From Tsukamurella pulmonis (GTDB lineage Bacteria; Actinomycetota; Actinomycetes; Mycobacteriales; Mycobacteriaceae): 64,000 nucleotides of DNA. The notes below the pieces were generated by a model. It saw only the letters and a list, made by a program, of their open reading frames with translations, ran no database searches and was not told the DNA's origin. The stretch is from the NCBI RefSeq assembly GCF_900103175.1, contig NZ_FNLF01000002.1:682001-746000 (forward strand), given 5' to 3'. This document shows positions 17,960 to 28,500 of this stretch, one piece after another (position 1 is the stretch's first letter; each line of letters opens with the position of its first letter). A program made the translations under genes and the position numbers.

Positions 17960-19513
17960 ATGGACGATCTGCACCGCGAGCCGCTCGCCGGCGACATCCT
18001 GCTCGGTTCGCTGGGCGCCTACTCCGACCGGACGGCCGTGCACGTCACCGGGCCCGAGGGGGACAGCACGCTCACCTACGCCCAGGTGCGCGACGAGGTG
18101 AGCCGGTACGCCCAGGCCTACGCGTCGTTCGGCCTGGGCGTCGGCAGCCCGGTCGCGATGCTCTCGGGCAATCGGCACGAGGTGCTGATCGCCCAGTCCA
18201 CCAATCTGATCACCGGCGTCCGGTTCGCCGCGCTGCACCCGATGGGCTCGCTCGACGATCACGTCTACGTCATGGAGGACGCGGGAATCGAGACGCTCAT
18301 CTACGACCCGCAGCTCTACGAACAGCGCGCCGCGGACCTGCGGGAACGCGTGCCCGGCCTGAAGACCCTGCTCTCGCTCGGCCCCACGGAGCACGGGGTC
18401 GACCTGACCGCCGTCGCGGCCGGGTTCGAGCCCGGACCGCTCGCCGCGCACACCGCGGACCCGTCGTCGACCGCCAGCCTGGCCTACACCGGCGGTACCA
18501 CGGGCAAGAGCAAGGGCGTCATGCTCAGCTACTCCGGCGGCGCCTCCCTGCTGCGCATCCAGCGCACGGAATGGGAATGGCCGCAGGAGATCCGGTTCCT
18601 GGTGTGCGCGCCGCTCAGCCACGCGGGCGGTGCCTTCTGGAACCCGACGTCGATGTCCGGCGGTTCGATGGTGGTGCTGCCCCGGTTCGAGCCCGAGGCG
18701 GTGCTGGCGGCCATCGAGAAGTACCGCATCACCGCGACGATGCTGGTGCCCACCATGATCTACGCCCTGCTCGATCACCCGAAGTTCGACGACTACGACC
18801 TCTCCAGCCTGGAGACCGTCTTCTACGGCGCCTCCGCGATCTCGCCGACCCGGCTCACCGAGGCCATCGAGCGCATCGGCCCCAAGTTCTTCCAGTTCTA
18901 CGGCCAGGCCGAGTGCCCCATGACCATCTCCGTGCTCCGCCGCGCCGACCACGACCCGTCGAAGCCGGAGCGGCTGGCGAGCTGCGGCAAGCCCGTCCCG
19001 TGGGTGAACGTCGCCCTGCTCGACGACGCCGGGCGCCCTGTCGAACCCGGTGCGCCGGGGGAGATCTGCGTGCGCGGGCCGCTGGTCATGCAGGGCTACC
19101 TGAACAAGCCCGAGCAGACCGCCGAGGCCACCGCGCACGGCTGGCTGCACACCGGCGACGTGGGCCGGTTCGACGACGAGGGCTACCTCTACATCGTCGA
19201 CAGGAAGAAGGACATGGTGGTGACCGGCGGCTTCAACGTCTTCCCCCGCGAGGTCGAGGACGTGATCTCGACGCACCCGTCCGTCGCCTCGGTCGCGGTG
19301 ATCGGCGTGCCCGATGAGAAGTGGGGCGAGGCGGTCAAAGCGGTCGTGGTCCCCCGCGCCGGCGCAAGCGTCGACGTCGAGGAACTGCGCGCGCTGGTCC
19401 GCGATCGGAAGGGGGCCGTCTACACGCCCAAGACCGTCGACCTCGTCGAATCGATCCCCGTGAGCCCCCTCGGCAAGCCCGACAAGAAGGCGCTGCGCGC
19501 CCAGTACGCCTGA
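17960..19513 (+). CDS. AMP-binding acyl-CoA ligase (FadD type)
   Basis: This is a 517-aa adenylate-forming enzyme. The P-loop LAYTGGTTGKSKGVM is near residue 180; A5/A7-type motifs FYGQAE and GWLHTGDVG follow, then DRKKDMVVTGGFNVFP and the catalytic Lys in PLGKPDKKALR. It activates a carboxylic acid to its CoA thioester. Sequence features are unlike FadD19 and FadD17; the closest memory match is the FadD8 group. A KstR site in the divergent promoter suggests a steroid side-chain or related acid substrate. A long hairpin terminator follows. Confidence 0.78.
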   Translation: MDDLHREPLAGDILLGSLGAYSDRTAVHVTGPEGDSTLTYAQVRDEVSRYAQAYASFGLGVGSPVAMLSGNRHEVLIAQSTNLITGVRFAALHPMGSLDDHVYVMEDAGIETLIYDPQLYEQRAADLRERVPGLKTLLSLGPTEHGVDLTAVAAGFEPGPLAAHTADPSSTASLAYTGGTTGKSKGVMLSYSGGASLLRIQRTEWEWPQEIRFLVCAPLSHAGGAFWNPTSMSGGSMVVLPRFEPEAVLAAIEKYRITATMLVPTMIYALLDHPKFDDYDLSSLETVFYGASAISPTRLTEAIERIGPKFFQFYGQAECPMTISVLRRADHDPSKPERLASCGKPVPWVNVALLDDAGRPVEPGAPGEICVRGPLVMQGYLNKPEQTAEATAHGWLHTGDVGRFDDEGYLYIVDRKKDMVVTGGFNVFPREVEDVISTHPSVASVAVIGVPDEKWGEAVKAVVVPRAGASVDVEELRALVRDRKGAVYTPKTVDLVESIPVSPLGKPDKKALRAQYA

Positions 19514-19525
19514 CCACCCGACGCA

Positions 19526-19576
19526 ACAGCAGGAGAGCCCTGATCCTTCAGCCGAGGATCAGGGCTCTCCTGCTGT
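19526..19576. terminator. Strong bidirectional hairpin terminator
   Basis: A perfect 22-bp stem with a 7-nt loop (TCAGCCG) between the convergent acyl-CoA ligase and echA19. Its core AGAGCCCTGATC recurs in the terminator at 60137-60204. Confidence 0.85.
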
Positions 19577-19606
19577 CGAGTCACAGCGGGCGCTCGCGCG
19601 GGAGGC

Positions 19607-20404
19607 TCAGCGGCCCTCGAAGGCGGGGGTGCGCTTCTCGGCGAAGGCGCGCGGGCCCTCCTTGGCATCGCGGGAGAGGAAGACGGGCAGGCCCTCCTTC
19701 GCGTCGATCGCGAAGGCCTCCTCCTCGTGCATGCCCTCGGTCGCGCGCATGGTGCGCAGCATCGCCTGCACGGCCAGCGGGCCGTTCGCGTTGATCAGGT
19801 CGGCCAACTCCAGGGCCTTGTCTAGCGCGGTGCCGTCGGGCACGACGTGGCCGATCAGGCCGTACTCCTTGGCCTCGGCCGCGGTGATGTGCCGACCGGT
19901 GAGCAGTAGATCCGCCGCCACCGTGTAGGGGATCTGCCGCGGCAGCCGGACGGCCGAGCCGCCCATCGGGTAGAGGCTCCACTTGGCCTCGGACACACCG
20001 AACTTCGCGCTCTCGCCCGCGACGCGGATGTCGGTGCCCTGCAGGATCTCCGTGCCACCGGCGATGGCGGCGCCCTCGACCGCGGCGATGAGCGGCTTGC
20101 CGGGGCGGCGGCCCTTGATCAGTCCCGGGATCCGGGCCGGATCGAAGGCGCTGCCCTCCTTCATCGCCTCGCCCGGGTTCGACTTCGCCATGTTCTTCAG
20201 GTCCGCGCCGGCGCAGAAGGCGCCGCCCGCGCCGGTGAGGACGGCGCTGCGGATCTCCGGATCGTCGTCGATCCGGTCCCAGGCGTCGCTGAGGATCTGC
20301 AGCATCTCCCCGGTGAGCGCGTTCTTGCGTTCCGGCCGGTTCATCGTGATGAGCAGGGTGTGACCGCGCTGCTCGACGAGGGCGTGTGGGGCGTTGTCGG
20401 ACAT
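19607..20404 (-). CDS. echA19: Enoyl-CoA hydratase EchA19
   Basis: This is a 265-aa crotonase with both oxyanion-hole segments ([12 protein letters not shown] and [16 protein letters not shown]) and the catalytic Glu region [13 protein letters not shown]. EchA19 hydrates the enoyl-CoA formed on the C26/27 steroid side chain. The assignment follows sequence type, length (263 aa in M. tuberculosis) and a KstR site 74 nt upstream. It is divergent from a flavin oxidoreductase gene at 20523. Confidence 0.8.
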   Translation of the reverse strand: MSDNAPHALVEQRGHTLLITMNRPERKNALTGEMLQILSDAWDRIDDDPEIRSAVLTGAGGAFCAGADLKNMAKSNPGEAMKEGSAFDPARIPGLIKGRRPGKPLIAAVEGAAIAGGTEILQGTDIRVAGESAKFGVSEAKWSLYPMGGSAVRLPRQIPYTVAADLLLTGRHITAAEAKEYGLIGHVVPDGTALDKALELADLINANGPLAVQAMLRTMRATEGMHEEEAFAIDAKEGLPVFLSRDAKEGPRAFAEKRTPAFEGR

Positions 20405-20477
20405 GGCGAAAGCTCCTCGGTCCAGGATCCCCGGAGAAATGGGGGTCGGCAATTGCGGCAATCCGCTGCCACCGAAC

Positions 20478-20491
20478 AGTAACAGGTTCTA
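20478..20491. promoter_or_regulatory. KstR operator, echA19 / NMO-like divergon
   Basis: AGTAACAGGTTCTA fits TNNAACNNGTTNNA except for the first base. It lies between divergent echA19 and the flavoprotein at 20523. Confidence 0.6.
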
Positions 20492-20522
20492 GTTTGGAGG
20501 AAAGAAGTCTTCAGGAGGTTTC

Positions 20523-21626
20523 ATGCGCACACCCCTGTGCGAGGACCTGGGCATCGAGTACCCGGTCATCGCCTTCACCCCGTCGGAGCACGTGGCCGCA
20601 GCGGTCTCCCGGGCCGGCGGCCTCGGCGTCCTCGGCTGCGTCCGGTTCAACGACCCCGACGAGCTCGACGCCGTCCTCGACTGGATGGACGCCAACACCG
20701 ACGGCCGGCCCTACGGCGTCGACATCGTGATGCCCAACAAGGTGCCCACCGAGGGCAGCGCGGGCGATCTCACCGAGCTCATCCCCGCCGAGCACCGCGC
20801 CTTCGTGGAGCGCACCCTGCGGGAGCTCGGGGTGCCGGAGCTGCCCGACGGTGCCGCCGGTGCGGGGGTGCTCGGCTGGCTGCACTCGGTGGCCCGATCG
20901 CACGTCGACGTCGCACTCAAGCACCGGATCTCGTTGATCGCCAACGCCCTCGGCTCGCCGCCGAAGGACGTCATCGACGCCGCGCACGAGCACGGCGTCA
21001 AGGTCGCCGCGCTCGCCGGCCGCGCCAAGCACGCCCGCGCCCACGTCGACAACGGCGTCGACATCGTCATCGCGCAGGGCTACGAGGCGGGCGGCCACAC
21101 CGGCGAGATCGGCTCGATGGTGCTGCTCCCGGAGATCGTCGACGAGGTGGGTGAGGACGCGACCGTCGTCGCCGCGGGCGGCATCGGCTCCGGCCGGCAG
21201 ATCGCCGCGGCGCTGACCCTCGGTGCCGAGGGGGTGTGGATGGGCTCGTACTGGCTCACCACCACCGAGTACCTCGAGACGCACACGAAGTCGCAGACCA
21301 TGCAGGAGGCCCTGGTCTCCGCGACGAGCGCCGACACGGTGCGCACCCGGATCTTCTCCGGCAAGCCCGCCCGCCTGCTCAAGACCCGGTGGACGGAGGC
21401 GTGGGAGCAGCCCGGCGCACCGTCGGCGCTGCCCATGCCCCTGCAGAACCTGCTGGTGGGGGAGGCGCACAGCCGGATCCACGCCTCGGGTGACCCCTCG
21501 GTGGTGGCGATGCCCGTCGGCCAGATCGTGGGCAGGATGAACGCGGTGCGGCCCGTCGCCGAGATCATGGCGGAGCTGGTCGGCGAGTTCTCCGATGCCG
21601 TCGACCGCCTGAACCTGGCACGCTGA
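20523..21626 (+). CDS. Nitronate monooxygenase-family flavin oxidoreductase
   Basis: This is a 367-aa FMN TIM-barrel protein related to IpdC but clearly distinct. Motifs are DLGIEYPVIAFT, DIVIAQGYEAGGHTGEIG, VVAAGGIGSGRQIAAAL and LGAEGVWMGSYW. These segments bind FMN and its phosphate. The KstR-like site upstream suggests it reduces or oxidises a steroid intermediate; the substrate is unknown. Strong AGGAGG ribosome-binding site 3 nt before the ATG. The next gene starts 4 nt after its stop. Confidence 0.72.
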   Translation: MRTPLCEDLGIEYPVIAFTPSEHVAAAVSRAGGLGVLGCVRFNDPDELDAVLDWMDANTDGRPYGVDIVMPNKVPTEGSAGDLTELIPAEHRAFVERTLRELGVPELPDGAAGAGVLGWLHSVARSHVDVALKHRISLIANALGSPPKDVIDAAHEHGVKVAALAGRAKHARAHVDNGVDIVIAQGYEAGGHTGEIGSMVLLPEIVDEVGEDATVVAAGGIGSGRQIAAALTLGAEGVWMGSYWLTTTEYLETHTKSQTMQEALVSATSADTVRTRIFSGKPARLLKTRWTEAWEQPGAPSALPMPLQNLLVGEAHSRIHASGDPSVVAMPVGQIVGRMNAVRPVAEIMAELVGEFSDAVDRLNLAR

Positions 21627-21630
21627 TCAC

Positions 21631-22128
21631 ATGGGAACGAATCAGCGCGGCGCGATCCAGATGTCCGAGGCGGAGATCGAGGACTTCCTCGAGCGCAGCC
21701 GGACGGCCACCATCGCCACTCTCGGCGCGAGCGGGGCGCCGCACCTGGTCGCCATGTGGTACGCCGTCATCGACGGTGACCTGTGGATCGAGACCAAGTC
21801 CAAGTCGCAGAAGGTGGTGAACCTGCGCCGCAATCCGGTCATGAGCGCGTCGATCGAGGCCGGGGACTCCTACGACCAGTTGCGCGGCGTGACCATCGAG
21901 GGCGCTGCGGAGATCGTGGAGGACGAGGCGACGGTGCGCGCGGTCTGCGAGCAGGTCTACGAGCGCTATTTCGGCCCGTACACCGAGGATCTCAAGCCGG
22001 CGATCGACGCGATGATGAACAAGCGGGTCGCGGTGCGCCTGCGCGGTGACCGCGTGCGCAGCTGGGATCACCGCAAGCTCGGGATGCCCGCGATGCCCGT
22101 GAGTGGGAGCACGGCGGCGTTCCTGTAG
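21631..22128 (+). CDS. PPOX-class (split-barrel) F420/FMN-dependent oxidoreductase
   Basis: This is a 165-aa split beta-barrel protein of the pyridoxamine-phosphate-oxidase-like fold. Segments ATLGASGAPHLVAMWYAVIDGDLWIETKSKSQK and NLRRNPVMSASIEAGD are the usual cofactor-binding parts. Actinobacterial members commonly use F420 or FMN; which one is used here cannot be told by eye. It follows the flavoprotein at 20523 after 4 nt and is likely co-transcribed. Confidence 0.7.
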   Translation: MGTNQRGAIQMSEAEIEDFLERSRTATIATLGASGAPHLVAMWYAVIDGDLWIETKSKSQKVVNLRRNPVMSASIEAGDSYDQLRGVTIEGAAEIVEDEATVRAVCEQVYERYFGPYTEDLKPAIDAMMNKRVAVRLRGDRVRSWDHRKLGMPAMPVSGSTAAFL

Positions 22129-22136
22129 GCGCGACG

Positions 22137-22817
22137 ATGCTCGAAACGCACTCGGACGACGATGCGGACCTGGTCGAGCTCAGCCCGTGCGTCGGGGGGC
22201 TCGTGCGCACCTGGTCGGCCGACGGTGCCGCCCGCCTCTGGTCCGTGCCCGACGACGCCTGGCTCCGCGAGGTGCAGGCGGCCGGCCGGATCGGCCGCGT
22301 CTCGCGCAAGGAGGGGCGCTATCGCGAGGCGGCGCGCCTGTCGGAGGCCGACGGTGCGCTGCTGGTGCGGCCGCGGGCCCCGCTGCGGGGCGCCGACGGG
22401 GCCCTGACCATGCAGGAGCAGTCGGTCGCGCTGGCCGCGCAGAAGCGGCCCTCGCGGTCGACCTTCGAGGACTTCCGGGAGGTGCTCGTGCGCGCGGTCG
22501 AGCACTGCGCCGCCACCGACGAGTACCTCGTCGTGGAGCGGGGCGCGCACGATGCCGGCCGCGAACCCTTCTGCCTCTTCGTCGTTCTGCCCGCCGACGG
22601 TGCGCCGGGCGGCGTCGTCACCGTCGTCGAGACCGCGCCGCCGCCGGGCGATTCCGAGCTGTGGGCCCCGTTCATCGACGAGTGGGAGCGGACGGCGACG
22701 ATCAGCGCACCGTCGAGCCCCGAGACGGTGGCGACGGCCCCGACGGTGATGATCGAGGCGATCAGCCGGTGGGACCTCGACCCGTGGGATCTCGCCTTCA
22801 CCTTCGGGCGGCGCTGA
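22137..22817 (+). CDS. Conserved protein of unknown function, Rv3519-like
   Basis: This is a 226-aa soluble protein without a recognisable catalytic motif. It has several aromatic/acidic segments (SRWDLDPWDLAFTFGRR at the end). Its position next to the F420-dependent LLM enzyme (22821) fits Rv3519 beside Rv3520c in M. tuberculosis; length is similar (about 236 aa there). It probably belongs to the operon starting at 20523. Function unknown. Confidence 0.6.
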   Translation: MLETHSDDDADLVELSPCVGGLVRTWSADGAARLWSVPDDAWLREVQAAGRIGRVSRKEGRYREAARLSEADGALLVRPRAPLRGADGALTMQEQSVALAAQKRPSRSTFEDFREVLVRAVEHCAATDEYLVVERGAHDAGREPFCLFVVLPADGAPGGVVTVVETAPPPGDSELWAPFIDEWERTATISAPSSPETVATAPTVMIEAISRWDLDPWDLAFTFGRR

Positions 22818-22820
22818 CGC

Positions 22821-23840
22821 TCAGCCCCGCGCCGCCTCCATCAGGGCGCGCAGGGTGCTCTCGTCCCGGACGCCGCTGAACAGCACCGTCGTGACCGGGG
22901 AGTCGCGCCAGAGCTGCATCCGTTCGGCGATCCGGTCGATCGGCCCGAGCAGGGCGATGGAGTCGGCGAGCTCGTCGGGGACGGCGGCGATGGCGCCCGC
23001 GCGGTCGCCGGCGAGGAACTTCTCCTGGACCGCGACGGCGGCGTCCGCGAAGCCGAGCCGACCGATGAGGTCGAGGTGGAAGTTGGTCGACTTGTGGCCC
23101 ATGCCGCCGATGTAGAAGGCGAGCGGGATCTTGGCCCGGGTCAGAGCCGCGTCGAGATCGTCGGAGACGATCACCGAGACCGTGGCGGCGATCTCGAAGC
23201 CGGCGGAGCGACCCGCGAGGAATTCGCCGAAGACCGTCTCCACCTGTTGCGGATCGACGAAGAGTGGCAGCCAGCCGTCGGCGATCTCGGTCGAGAGCGC
23301 CACGTTCTTCGGGCCCTCCGCGCCGAGGAAGACCGGGATCCGCGGTCGCACCGGCAGGGCGATGGACTTGAGCGGCTTGCCCAGGCCGGTACCGCCGGGC
23401 AGGGGGAGCGGGTAGTGCGGTCCGGCGCTGGTGACCGGCTCCTCCCGGGCGATCACCTGCCGCACGATGTCCACGTACTCGCGGGTGCGGGCGAGCGGCT
23501 TGGGGAACGGATTGCCGTACCAGCCCTCGGCGACCTGGGGGCCGGAGGCGCCGAGGCCGAGCACCATGCGACCGCCGGAGAGGCCGTCGATGGTGAGGGC
23601 GTGCATCGCGGTCGCGGTGGGGGTGCGCGCGGGGATCTGCGCCACGGCGGTGCCCAGCTTGATCCGCTTCGTCCGCGCCCCGTACCAGGCCAGGGTCGAG
23701 AAGGCGTCCGAGCCGTAGGCCTCGGCGGTGAAGACGTAGTCGTAGCCGAGTTCGTCCGCGGCGACCACCGCGGCGGTGTGGTCCTCCGGCCCACGGGTCC
23801 AGTAGCCGAGGTTGATGCCCAGATTGAGATGGTTGACCAT
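22821..23840 (-). CDS. LLM-class F420-dependent oxidoreductase, Rv3520c-like
   Basis: This is a 339-aa luciferase-like TIM-barrel enzyme. Motifs are YDYVFTAEAYGSDAF, LGTAVAQIPARTP, GGRMVLGLGASGPQVAEGWYG and PVFLGAEGPKNV. These features and the actinobacterial setting suggest F420H2 as cofactor. It is divergent from the aldehyde dehydrogenase, and both flank a perfect KstR palindrome at 23851, so it probably works on a sterol intermediate. Reaction unknown. Confidence 0.75.
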   Translation of the reverse strand: MVNHLNLGINLGYWTRGPEDHTAAVVAADELGYDYVFTAEAYGSDAFSTLAWYGARTKRIKLGTAVAQIPARTPTATAMHALTIDGLSGGRMVLGLGASGPQVAEGWYGNPFPKPLARTREYVDIVRQVIAREEPVTSAGPHYPLPLPGGTGLGKPLKSIALPVRPRIPVFLGAEGPKNVALSTEIADGWLPLFVDPQQVETVFGEFLAGRSAGFEIAATVSVIVSDDLDAALTRAKIPLAFYIGGMGHKSTNFHLDLIGRLGFADAAVAVQEKFLAGDRAGAIAAVPDELADSIALLGPIDRIAERMQLWRDSPVTTVLFSGVRDESTLRALMEAARG

Positions 23841-23850
23841 TCCCCGAATC

Positions 23851-23864
23851 TAGAACAAGTTCTA
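23851..23864. promoter_or_regulatory. KstR operator, LLM / aldehyde dehydrogenase divergon
   Basis: TAGAACAAGTTCTA is a perfect palindrome and a full KstR consensus match. It lies in the 45-nt gap between two divergent genes, so both promoters must overlap it. Confidence 0.85.
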
Positions 23865-23885
23865 GGGTTTGGGTTACAGTTCGGT

Positions 23886-25466
23886 ATGGCTTCGCCCACG
23901 CAGATCGACAGCACCCTGCCCGCGCGCGTCACCGACGAGCTGATCGAGCGCCTCACCGCGCAGGTGGTGGCCGACGGCAGTCGCGAACCGTTCACCATGA
24001 CCGAGGTGTTCACGGGAGCGGCCATCGGCTCACTCCCGCAGTCGACCCCCGGCGACGTGATCGCGGCCTTCGCCACCGCGCGCGAGGCGCAGCGGCACTG
24101 GGCGCAGCGTCCGCTCGAGGAGCGGCTCGCGGTCTTCCGGCGCCTGCACGAGCTGATCCTGGAGAACAACGAGCTGCTGGTCGACCTCATCCAGAGCGGC
24201 ACCGGCAAGAACCGCCGCATGGCCTTCGAGGAGTCCTGCGACGTGCCGATGGTGATCAGCCACTACCTCAAGGCCGCACCGGGACTGCTCCGCTCGCGGC
24301 GCCGCGGCGGCCCGATCCCGGTGCTCAGCAACTCCGTCGAGCTGCACCGCCCCAAGGGTGTCATCGGTGTCATCGCCCCGTGGAACTTCCCGTTCGCGAT
24401 GGCCCTCTCGGATGCGATCCCCGCTCTCATCGCGGGCAACGGCGTGGTGCTCAAGCCGGACAACAAGACCGCCCTCGCGGCGCTCTACGGCGTCGAGCTG
24501 TTGCGCCGCGCCGGCGCGCCGGAGGGGCTCTTCCAGGTGGTCTGCGGGCAGGGACCGGACGTGGGCCCCGCCCTCATCGACGAGTCCGACTTCGTCATGT
24601 TCACGGGATCGAGTGCCACGGGCACCACCGTGGGGGAGCGGGCCGGGCGCAACCTGATCGGCTGCAGCCTCGAACTCGGCGGCAAGAACCCGATGATCGT
24701 GCTCGACGACGTGGACCTCGACGAGGCGATCACGTCGGCGATCTTCGCCGTCTTCGCCAACGCGGGCCAGGCGTGCATGCACATCGAGCGGATGTACGTG
24801 CACGAGCGCATCTTCGACGAGTTCTCCCGCCGGTTCGTCGCCGCCGCGGGCGCGCTCAAGCTGGGCGCCACCTACGACTACGAACCCGACATGGGCTCGC
24901 TCGCCTCGCCCGATCAGCTGCGCCGCGTCTCGGCGCACGTCGAGGACGCGCGCGCCAAGGGCGCCACCGTGCTGTGCGGCGGTCGCGAGCGCACGGACGT
25001 CGGCCCCGCCTTCTACGCGCCGACGGTGCTCACCGGTGTCACCCCGGACATGCAGCTCGCGACGGCCGAGACCTTCGGCCCCGTCGTCGCCCTGTTCCGG
25101 TACGCGGACGACGAGGAGGCCATCCGCCTCGCCAACGACACCCACTACGGGCTCAACGCCAGTGTGTGGGGCAAGGACCTGCGCCGGGCCGCGCGGATCG
25201 GCGCACAGCTCGAGGCGGGGAACGTCAACATCAACGACGGCTTCGCGGCGTCCTTCGCCAGTAAGGGCACCCCGTCCGGCGGGTGGAAGGCCTCCGGCGT
25301 GGGTGTGCGGCACGGCGATGCGGGGCTGCTCAAGTACACGGACACCACCAACCTGGCGACGATGAAGAAGCAGGTCTACGGGGCTCGGCCGGGGCAGAGC
25401 TACGACCAGTACGCGCAGCAGACGCTCCAGGTGCTGCGCTGGATGCGCAAGCTGCGCATCCGCTGA
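23886..25466 (+). CDS. NAD(P)-dependent aldehyde dehydrogenase (GabD2-like)
   Basis: This is a 526-aa ALDH-superfamily enzyme. Motifs are IAPWNFPFAMALSDAIPALIAGN (cofactor), FTGSSATGTTVGERA, general-base Glu in LELGGKNP, nucleophilic Cys in NAGQACMHIERMY and ETFGPVVALFRY. It resembles succinate-semialdehyde dehydrogenase GabD2. The perfect KstR site directly upstream suggests it oxidises an aldehyde from sterol catabolism, for example one released by CYP125 or an aldolase. The ATG start lies 21 nt after the operator. Confidence 0.75.
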   Translation: MASPTQIDSTLPARVTDELIERLTAQVVADGSREPFTMTEVFTGAAIGSLPQSTPGDVIAAFATAREAQRHWAQRPLEERLAVFRRLHELILENNELLVDLIQSGTGKNRRMAFEESCDVPMVISHYLKAAPGLLRSRRRGGPIPVLSNSVELHRPKGVIGVIAPWNFPFAMALSDAIPALIAGNGVVLKPDNKTALAALYGVELLRRAGAPEGLFQVVCGQGPDVGPALIDESDFVMFTGSSATGTTVGERAGRNLIGCSLELGGKNPMIVLDDVDLDEAITSAIFAVFANAGQACMHIERMYVHERIFDEFSRRFVAAAGALKLGATYDYEPDMGSLASPDQLRRVSAHVEDARAKGATVLCGGRERTDVGPAFYAPTVLTGVTPDMQLATAETFGPVVALFRYADDEEAIRLANDTHYGLNASVWGKDLRRAARIGAQLEAGNVNINDGFAASFASKGTPSGGWKASGVGVRHGDAGLLKYTDTTNLATMKKQVYGARPGQSYDQYAQQTLQVLRWMRKLRIR

Positions 25467-25506
25467 TCGCGTCGCCACCGGGGCGATCCGAAGGCACCAC
25501 CGCGAC

Positions 25507-25512
25507 TACGCT
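25507..25512 (+). promoter_or_regulatory. -10 element of a probable leaderless promoter
   Basis: TACGCT stands 6 nt before the GTG at 25519, with no Shine-Dalgarno sequence between. This is the usual arrangement for leaderless actinobacterial mRNAs. Confidence 0.5.
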
Positions 25513-25518
25513 GGCCGG

Positions 25519-28500
25519 GTGCACGACGGCAGCGCCACCGACCACGCGGCGATGATCGGCGTCCTCGGACCGGTCGTCGCCGGCGGTCGCGCCGTGCCGG
25601 GCGTCCGTGCCCGGCGGCTCCTCGTCGCGCTCGTCCTCGCGGACGGACGCCCGGTCAGTGCCGACCGTCTCGTCGACGACGTCTGGGGTGACGCGCCGCC
25701 CAAGGCGCCGCACGCCGCGCTGCACACCCAGATCTCCCGCGTCCGTGCGCTCATCCGGCCCGCCGCGCTCGACGCGGTCGCGGGCGGCTACCGGCTCACG
25801 GCGGACACCGATCTCGCGCGCGCCGAGGCGGCGCTGCGGCGACCGGGCGACGAGGGGCGCGCCCTCGCGCTGTGGCGGGGCGCTCCCGGTGAGGATCTCG
25901 ACGACGGTGGCCCCGCGCACGAGCTCGCGCGCCGGGCGGGCGCCGCGTTCGATCGACTCGAGGCGCGGTCGGCCACCGCGGCGTTGGCAGCGGGTGAGAT
26001 CGACACGGCGCGCGCGATCGCCGAGCGCCGCATCGCCGCCGATCCTCTCGATGAACCCGCCCGGATCCTGCTGATGCGGGCCCTCGCCCGCGACGGCCGG
26101 ACGGCCGAGGCCCTCGCGGCCTACGCCGAGTTGCGCCGCGTCTCCATCACCGAACTGGGCACCGAGCCCGGCGAGGAGGCGGCTCGGCTGCACCGCGAAC
26201 TCCTGACGGACGGCGCCCCCGCGTCGTCGGCACCGTCGCGCGCCGCCGCGGTGGGCCTGCCCGCCGAGGTCACACCGCTGATCGGCCGCGACGCGGAGCG
26301 CGCCGAGCTGGTGCGGCTCCTGGGGGAGTCCCGGGTGGTCACCGTCCTCGGGCCGGGTGGAGTCGGCAAGACCCGCATCGCCGAAGCGGTCGGCCTCGCC
26401 GTGGCGGAGGCGGGCACCCCGGTCTATTACGTGCCGCTCGCCGCCGTCCGCTCCGCCGACGGTGTGCTGCCGGCGGTCTCGCGCGTACTCGGTCTCGCGG
26501 AGGCGGACCTGGGCGCGGACGGGATGCCGCGCAGGGCGATCCGCGATCTCGGCGCCCGGGTGGTGGAGGCGTTGGGACGCCGGCGCTGCCTCGTCGTGCT
26601 GGACAACTGCGAGCAGGTCGTCGACGCCTGTGCGGAGGTGGTGGGGGACCTCGTCGCGGGTGCTCCCGGCGTCACCGTGCTCGCGACCAGCCGTGCGCCG
26701 TTGCGGATCCGGGCGGAGCGGGTGCACCCGCTGCCCGTGCTGGCGACCGCCGGATCCACCTCCGCCGCGGTCGAACTGTTCGCCCAGCGCGCCCGCGCCG
26801 TCCGGCCCGACGTGCCCCTGCCCGGCGGCGCCGTCGCGGAACTGTGCCGACGCCTGGACGGGCTGCCGCTGGCGATCGAGCTCGCCGCGGCCCGGGTGCG
26901 CACGTTGAGCGTGGAGGAGATCACCGACCGACTGGAGCAGCGGTTCGCGCTGCTGCGCTCCGCCGACCGCTCGGCGCCGGACCGGCACCGCACTCTGCAT
27001 GCCGTGATCGAATGGAGTTGGGAGCTCCTCGAATCCGACGCTCAGCGGACGCTGCGGCGCCTGTGCCGCTTCCCCGCGGGCTTCGACACCGCCGCTGCCG
27101 CCGCGGTCACCGGACTGGACCCGATCGCGCTCGACGATGCGCTGGAATCCCTCGTCAACCAGTCCCTGCTCCACGTCACGGAGAGCGGCGGTCGCACCCG
27201 CTACCGGATGCTGGAGACGGTGCGCGAGTTCGGCGAGGAGCGGCTCGCCGAGGCACCGCGATCGATCGACGGGACCGGCGAGGGCACCGGCGTGGATCGG
27301 GCGATGGCGTCGTGGGCGGCGGCGCTGTCGGCGCAGATGTGGCGCGAGTACCGATCCGTCGGTGGGCACGGGGTGATCGGTCGGCTCGCGGACGATCTCG
27401 AGAACCTTGCTTTCGTGCTCCGCGGTGCCGTCAGCGCGCTGACGGCCGGCGATCGCGACGCGATGTGGACGGTGATCCGCGTCTTCCCCTTGCTCGCGGG
27501 GCTGTGGTCGATGCGCAGCCTGCACGCGCAGGTGCAGGAGCTGGGCATCCGGATCGTGCACGCCCTGCCCGATCCGCGCCCGGCGCTCGTGGCCGGCCTC
27601 GGCGACGAGGATCGCGAGCTGTGGCAGGCGACGGTGCTCGCCGCGTGCGCGGCGCCCGGGGCCGACCCGAAGGCGCGGCACGTGGTGCGGGGCCGCACCA
27701 TGATCCGTCGCCTGCACCGCCCCGAGCGGACGCTGCTCGACCCGGCCGAGTACTTCAGCGCCCTCTTCCTGCAGCGCTCCGTCTTCGGCCTGCTGCGGCT
27801 CGTGCTCGCCGGGGTGGACGCGCCCGTCGACGACGTGCGCCTGCACGCCCTCGCCGCTCGGATGAACCTGCGGGAGAACCGCGGCGATCTCGTGGGCGCT
27901 CTGGAGGACTCGGCGGCCATCGGCGCGCTCGGCGGCGCGGGCGACGCGTGGACGGAGGCGATGCTGGCGATGAGCACCGCGAGCATCCTCGGCCAGCAGG
28001 CACGGTGGGAGGAGGCGCAGCGCCGCTACCGGACGGCCGCCGAGAAGCTGACCTCGATCGGCGCCGAGGAGGACGCGAGGCAGGCGACCGCGTACCTCGT
28101 GGCGAGCCTGAGCTCGCTCGGCCGCCTCGACGAGGCGCAGGCCCTGCACCGCACGCTGCAGGGCGACTGGGAACCCGTCGATCCGGACCCGGACGGCGGA
28201 CCCGAGGCGGTCGCCGCGATGATGATCGGCACCGCCGAGCTGGCGCGGCTGCGGGGCGTGCCCGACGCCGCGCTCTACCGGCGGGCCGGCGAACTGCTGG
28301 TGCGACGGATCCCCAACGGCAGCAGGGATCCCGGTGGCGAGATGCTGGTGGCGATCGCTCTGCTCGGTGTCGTGGCGTGCGGGGAGCCGGAGTCGGGGCG
28401 CGAGCTGGTGGCGGCGCTGACCGCGGGGGACGAGGCGATGTTCGGGGTCACCGGATACTGGGATCTGCCGCAGGCGGCGACCATGGCGCTGGCCGTCGGC